Shown: positions 7,058 to 9,737 of the stretch, in pieces
How positions within the stretch are numbered: position 1 is the stretch's first letter
How the letters are laid out: each line of letters starts with the position of its first letter
Assembly (NCBI GenBank): GCA_035561315.1
Contig: DATMXR010000146.1
Coordinates: forward strand, 1 to 9,737
Direction: 5' to 3'
DNA from: JAEYLA01 sp035561315
Lineage (GTDB): Bacteria > Bacillota > Clostridia > Christensenellales > CAG-138
Length of the DNA stretch: 9,737 nucleotides
Notes under the pieces: model-generated
Database searches by the model: none
Told to the model about the DNA's origin: nothing
The model's input: the letters and a program-made list of their open reading frames with translations, nothing else
Program-made: the position numbers and the translations under genes

Positions 7058-7249
7058 ATGGAACAGAACCGCTGGAAAAGCCCGGTGCTGTGGACGTCCA
7101 TCGTCGCGCAGGTACTCGGTATCCTTGTGATGGCGGGCGTCGTCGATACGGGCTTGACAGAAACCGTGAACCAGATCGCAGCCGGCGTGCTGCAGCTGCT
7201 GGTATTGGTGGGCGTATTGAACAACCCGACCGACAAACGAAACTGGTAG
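7058..7249 (+). CDS. Phage holin, small two-helix type
   Basis: 63 residues. ATG 7058 follows GGGAGGAA (7041-7048), which lies in the last codons of the preceding gene. Two hydrophobic segments (about 10-28 and 36-54) are separated by a short turn around DTGLTETVN. The C-terminus ends in GVLNNPTDKRNW, much like the 'DPTTKG' ending of phi-LC3/Hol44-type holins of Firmicute phages. Such holins form lesions in the cytoplasmic membrane and let the amidase reach the wall. Here the holin is last in the cassette, after the endolysin, the reverse of the common holin-first order. A transport or toxin-release role of the TcdE kind is possible but has no support in the neighbouring genes. Confidence 0.78.
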   Translation: MEQNRWKSPVLWTSIVAQVLGILVMAGVVDTGLTETVNQIAAGVLQLLVLVGVLNNPTDKRNW

Positions 7250-7290
7250 CGGCGCAAAAGGGCGGCGGCCCACCGGCTGCGCGGCATTGA

Positions 7291-7320
7291 CTCCGGCAGG
7301 TCCCGCAGGGTCTGCCGGAG
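7291..7320 (+). terminator. Strong hairpin after the holin gene, possible terminator
   Basis: CTCCGGCAG (7291-7299) pairs perfectly with CTGCCGGAG (7312-7320). G-U, U-G and two C-G pairs extend the stem inward to a CGCA loop, giving about 13 pairs. What follows is GATATTTATATGG rather than a clear T-run, so termination would be weak or factor-dependent. The last bases of the 3' arm (GGAG) belong to a GGAGGA that could serve as ribosome binding site for a small ORF at 7330. The hairpin could therefore mask that site. Confidence 0.4.
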
Positions 7321-7329
7321 GATATTTAT

Positions 7330-7437
7330 ATGGAAGAAAATTCTCAACTTTTTTTCGCCAAAAAAACCGATAATCTTGCACGAATGACTTTATGCGCGTC
7401 CGCGTTGCATGGTATAATAACCGCAAGCGGCTTATGA
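7330..7437 (+). CDS. Possible small ORF, 35 residues, unknown
   Basis: ATG 7330 is seven bases after GGAGGA (7317-7322) and opens a 35-codon frame ending at TGA 7437. It starts MEENSQLFFAKKTDNLARM and ends in GIITASGL. No family is recognised and there is no clear membrane helix. A promoter-like extended -10 lies inside it (7410-7418), and its binding site would be buried in the preceding hairpin. This may be a leader peptide, or simply a chance frame in a regulatory region. Confidence 0.18.
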   Translation: MEENSQLFFAKKTDNLARMTLCASALHGIITASGL

Positions 7438-7550
7438 TACGGTTCTTCTGATGCGCTGCGGTTTTCGCCTCCGGCGGGCGCGCATGCGCGGATGATACCA
7501 TATCCGCTGCGCTTCATGGTATCATAACCGGGGTATCGATATGGTACCCT
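7408..7550. repeat. Cluster of related GGTATCAT elements in direct and inverted orientation
   Basis: CATGGTATAATAACCG (7408-7423) and CATGGTATCATAACCG (7515-7530) are direct repeats differing at one base. Inverted copies are TTATGATAC (7432-7440) and ATGATACCAT (7492-7501). The latter is a perfect 10-bp inverted repeat with ATGGTATCAT (7516-7525) across 14 bases. TTATGATAC also pairs perfectly with GTATCATAA (7519-7527), so the right-hand copy has two competing partners. A related GGGTA/TACCC hairpin (7531-7549, containing ATGGTACC) closes the cluster. The arrangement fits operator sites for one regulator or alternative RNA folds in the leader. The rest of the 7250-7640 gap has a T7-CGCC-A7 stretch (7349-7366) and nothing else I can assign. 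Confidence 0.65.
7410..7418 (+). promoter_or_regulatory. Perfect extended -10 box (TGGTATAAT), likely promoter for the VanW gene
   Basis: TGG-TATAAT at 7410-7418 matches the extended -10 consensus TGnTATAAT exactly. The region 17-18 bases upstream (around 7389-7395, TTTATG) is a poor -35, as is common for extended -10 promoters. Transcription would start near 7425 and give a leader of about 215 bases before the VanW start. That leader contains the repeated GGTATCAT elements. A second copy of the surrounding sequence (TGGTATCAT, 7517-7525) resembles a weaker extended -10. Confidence 0.5.
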
Positions 7551-7640
7551 GAAAAACTGCGGGCAAAAGCAGATTTGAAACGAATGATGCGCGCCGGGGC
7601 AAAAATACGGCGCGCGGTCCACGATAAAGGAGTATGGGGT

Positions 7641-9314
7641 ATGGCCGAAAGCAAGCCTGTAAGGCAAAAAGGGAAAAAAGGCATATTGATTGCCGTCATC
7701 TGCATCACGCTCGGAGCTCTTCTGGCCTTTGCGGCGTACACGGTCGATCAGAACAACCGCATTATGGAAAACGTAAACGCGCTCGCGGGCGTATCCGTAG
7801 GCGGCGAGGATATATCGGGGCTCTCCAGGGACCAGGCGCTTTCCGCCACGGCGGGGATATCGGACGCGCTGCTTTCCAAGGTTCAGGTATCCGTGGACGT
7901 GGCGGGCGAGGTCTATGAGTATAACGCGCGGGATCTCTTTATTGTTACGGATTATGAGGCGGCGGTCGAGCGGGCGCTCTCCCATGGGCATACCGGAACG
8001 CTCGAAGAGCGCAGGCAAGCCATAAAGGACACCGAGGAACAGGGCGCGGACTTCCCCGTTACCGTTCACGCGGACCGGGAAAAGATACTTTCCGTGCTGC
8101 TTCCGCTCAAGGCGGCTCTCGATCAGGCGCCCGTGAACGCGAGCTATGTGTTTACGCCTTGGGGGCATCTGCCCGACGGCACGCCCTACGGGCAGGATGT
8201 GGAAGCCATGATCAAATCATCCGCTGCGGGGGAAGACGTAAAGCGCCCGGAGCTTGCGCGCATATCCGCTTCGGATATGCCCAATAAGCTTCGGTATCTC
8301 TTCTGGAAAAACGACAAATACGTGCAGGATTATATTCCCAAGGACGCGGATATCGCGCGCTTTGTGTATACGGAAGGAATCCCGGGCCGTTCCGTGGATA
8401 TGGAGGCCGTGGCGGACGCGATCGCAACCGCCGTGGAGACCGGGGATTACCGGACGATCGCGGCGCCTGTCACGCCCATAGCGCCCGATATCACGGTGGA
8501 GGAGCTCAAACAGGAAACGCAGCTCGTTTCCTCCTGGACGTCCAGCTATTCCCTGCATTACGGCTACAACCGCAACTGGAACGTCGCGAAGCTTTCCGGC
8601 ATCATAAACGGCGTCGTCATCGCGCCGGGCCAGGAATGGTCCATCAACGAGCAGGCGGGGCCGAGGTCGCTTGCCACCGGCTGGAAGGAAGCCGCGGGCA
8701 TATCGAACGGCGGCTATACGCAGCAGGCGGGCGGCGGCGTGTGCCAGCTTTCCAGCACCGTATACAACGCCGCGATCAGGACCGCACTGGAAATCACCGA
8801 TTCCACGCACCATTCCATATCGTCGGATTATATCCCGCTGGGGCTGGACGCCACGATCAGCACGGGCGCGCCGGATCTGAAAATCAAAAATCCGTACGAC
8901 GTGCCGGTGTACCTCGTATCCTATACCAATCCCAAGGATAAGAACGTGACGGTGGAAATTTACGGGAAGCCCGTCGTGGACGCCGAGCTCGGGCCCGTGA
9001 TACTGGATTTCTCGTTCAAGGACCTGGGGCGCTTCGGCTCCCCGTCCATGAATTATTACTACAATACCGCCGTAGCGCCCGATGAAACGGCCATCGCGCC
9101 CGGCCAATCCTACGAGTTCGCGAAGGCGCGCCCGGGCAGGGAAGTGCAGACCTATATCCACTATCTGTCGCCCGAGGGCGGGGAGATCAAGGCGGCGGAT
9201 TTCCATCATTACAAATGGAACCCCATCAACGGCAGGACGTATGTCAACGGCCCGGACCCCTCCTTGGCCACGATTCCGATGCTCACCCCGGAACAAATGG
9301 CTGCGGGACAATAA
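7641..9314 (+). CDS. Membrane-anchored VanW-family protein (YoaR-like)
   Basis: 557 residues. The ATG at 7641 is chosen because AAAGGAG (7626-7632) stands eight bases upstream; a longer frame from TTG 7575 lacks a site. A basic N-terminus (KPVRQKGKKG) precedes one membrane helix (about 15-35), so the rest is extracytoplasmic. Residues about 85-185 resemble the PG_binding_4 domain found before VanW domains (DLFIVTDYEAAVERAL, then a TGTLEERRQ stretch). The VanW domain spans about 310-430: NWNVAKLSGIINGVVIAPG, GGGVCQLSSTVYNAA (Cys368 in the invariant GGGxCQ motif), THHSISSDYIPLGLDA and DLKIKNPYDVPVYLVSY. A beta-rich C-terminal tail (about 440-535) may be a diverged G5-like module. VanW was first seen in vanB-type vancomycin-resistance clusters but its reaction is unknown, and most clostridial genomes carry such proteins without resistance. 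No vanHAX genes are present, so resistance is not implied. It is probably transcribed alone. Confidence 0.88.
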   Translation: MAESKPVRQKGKKGILIAVICITLGALLAFAAYTVDQNNRIMENVNALAGVSVGGEDISGLSRDQALSATAGISDALLSKVQVSVDVAGEVYEYNARDLFIVTDYEAAVERALSHGHTGTLEERRQAIKDTEEQGADFPVTVHADREKILSVLLPLKAALDQAPVNASYVFTPWGHLPDGTPYGQDVEAMIKSSAAGEDVKRPELARISASDMPNKLRYLFWKNDKYVQDYIPKDADIARFVYTEGIPGRSVDMEAVADAIATAVETGDYRTIAAPVTPIAPDITVEELKQETQLVSSWTSSYSLHYGYNRNWNVAKLSGIINGVVIAPGQEWSINEQAGPRSLATGWKEAAGISNGGYTQQAGGGVCQLSSTVYNAAIRTALEITDSTHHSISSDYIPLGLDATISTGAPDLKIKNPYDVPVYLVSYTNPKDKNVTVEIYGKPVVDAELGPVILDFSFKDLGRFGSPSMNYYYNTAVAPDETAIAPGQSYEFAKARPGREVQTYIHYLSPEGGEIKAADFHHYKWNPINGRTYVNGPDPSLATIPMLTPEQMAAGQ

Positions 9315-9380
9315 ATCGAAGGATGTTTCCGCAGATAGAATAATGGCTTTTTAACGGAACTTGAAGCTCAGGAGAATGCG

Positions 9381-9414
9381 AAACGGCCGTATGATTTTAT
9401 ATAGCCGTTTTTTT
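9381..9414 (+). terminator. Intrinsic terminator after the VanW gene
   Basis: AAACGGC (9381-9387) pairs perfectly with GCCGTTT (9404-9410). The T-run spans 9408-9414, seven bases. The loop is long (16 bases) and A+T-rich but can partly pair. It lies 67 bases after the VanW stop and before the convergent XRE gene. Read on the minus strand it has no T-tract, so it serves the plus strand only. Confidence 0.75.
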
Positions 9415-9430
9415 GGTTGGGTTCGGGCTT

Positions 9431-9685
9431 TTATGGCTCCTCAAATTCCAGGAACTTTGCGGGGGGTATATGGAGCAGGTCGGCTATGGCAAAAAGCGTT
9501 TTTAAGGATATGGGCTGGACGAGGGTCGGCGTTTCCACCTGGGAAAGGTAACCGGAGCTGATCCCGGCCAGTTCCGCGAGCTGCTCCTGCGTCATACCGT
9601 TCATTTTTCGGTAATAGGCGATTTTTAAACCGATTTGGATATAGCGCCTGTCATTTAAGCCTTTTGTTTTTTGCACTTTATTCAC
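9431..9685 (-). CDS. Small XRE-family transcriptional regulator
   Basis: 84 residues, minus strand. The annotated start is GTG (9683-9685), preceded only by a weak CTGGG; a second GTG three codons later is possible. One Cro/CI-type helix-turn-helix domain fills most of the protein: IGLKIAYYRKMNGMTQEQLA (about 18-37), then LAGISSGYLSQVE (39-51) as turn and recognition helix. PISLKTLFAIADLLHIPPAKF (about 58-78) gives the remaining helices. No effector or oligomerisation domain follows, so it is a stand-alone DNA-binding protein of the phage or toxin-antitoxin regulator size class. It is convergent with the VanW gene and divergent from a rightward promoter at the window edge, its most likely target along with its own promoter. 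Base composition here looks more A+T-rich than in the genes to the left, which may point to acquired DNA. Confidence 0.85.
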   Translation of the reverse strand: MNKVQKTKGLNDRRYIQIGLKIAYYRKMNGMTQEQLAELAGISSGYLSQVETPTLVQPISLKTLFAIADLLHIPPAKFLEFEEP

Positions 9686-9706
9686 CCCAGTAACCAGTCT
9701 ATCTGT

Positions 9707-9735
9707 TTGCAGTATGGAGATAAACGGAGTATAAT
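9707..9735 (+). promoter_or_regulatory. Rightward promoter running off the window, divergent from the XRE gene
   Basis: TTGCAG (9707-9712) and a perfect TATAAT (9730-9735) are separated by exactly 17 bases. The gene it serves lies outside the window. TATCT (9700-9704) and AGATA (9718-9722) form a short inverted repeat around the -35 that could be part of an operator for the adjacent XRE protein; five pairs is weak evidence. The minus-strand promoter for the XRE gene must lie in the same stretch but is not obvious. Confidence 0.55.
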
Positions 9736-9737
9736 AT

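Noticed and set aside
7349..7366. T7-CGCC-A7 stretch as a bidirectional terminator
   Set aside because: It has no GC-rich stem, and A-T pairs around a four-base loop would be too weak. It lies too far (28 bases) behind the 7291-7320 hairpin to act as its T-tract.
7408..7550. CRISPR array suggested by short repeated elements
   Set aside because: The repeats are 10-16 bp, in mixed orientation and unevenly spaced, with no uniform spacers and no cas genes.
8217..9311. A 364-codon minus-strand open frame opposite the VanW gene
   Set aside because: It is the mirror of a clear VanW domain gene, rich in Arg/Gly/Val, with no motif or convincing ribosome binding site.
7641..9314. Vancomycin-resistance locus suggested by a VanW protein
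   Set aside because: No vanH, vanA/B ligase, vanX, vanY or two-component system is present. VanW-domain proteins are common in clostridia outside resistance clusters.

Overview
The window looks like a segment of a moderately high-GC Firmicute, probably a gut-type Clostridium-class organism. The protein families fit this: a VanW/YoaR-type wall protein, an AraM-type glycerol-1-phosphate dehydrogenase, an amidase with two SH3 repeats, and a clostridial-style MFS carrier joined to a family 2 glycosidase. Strong AGGAGG-like ribosome binding sites fit as well. The genus cannot be fixed from sequence alone. The left end (about 1-1000) and the right end (from about 9320) look visibly richer in A+T than the middle.

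Layout: (1) 93-1001, a two-helix membrane protein with a probable GAF-like soluble domain, behind a consensus -35 box and followed by two hairpins. (2) 1086-5572, a two-gene carbohydrate block. It holds a single ORF that fuses a complete 12-helix MFS transporter to a GH2 glycoside hydrolase, then an AraM/EgsA-type NAD(P)-dependent glycerol-1-phosphate dehydrogenase. A terminator lies downstream. (3) 5775-7249, a compact phage-type lysis cassette with amidase endolysin, a small membrane-anchored coiled-coil protein and a holin, with no structural phage genes in the window. (4) 7250-7640, a regulatory intergenic stretch with a strong hairpin, a perfect extended -10 box and a cluster of related GGTATCAT elements on both strands. 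(5) 7641-9314, a membrane-anchored VanW-family protein with a good intrinsic terminator. (6) 9431-9685 on the minus strand, a small XRE regulator. A rightward promoter runs off the window edge beside it.

How the parts may work together: the MFS-GH2 fusion would import a glycoside and cleave it in the cytoplasm, since a 12-helix MFS protein has its C-terminus inside. The AraM-type enzyme beside it recalls Bacillus subtilis, where araM sits in an arabinose-utilisation operon. The lysis cassette looks transcriptionally separate: a terminator-like hairpin stands directly in front of it with no obvious promoter in between. The most unusual sequence signals are the MFS-GH2 fusion, a perfect 30-bp palindrome inside the 3' end of that gene, the orphan lysis cassette, and the repeated inverted/direct elements upstream of the VanW gene.
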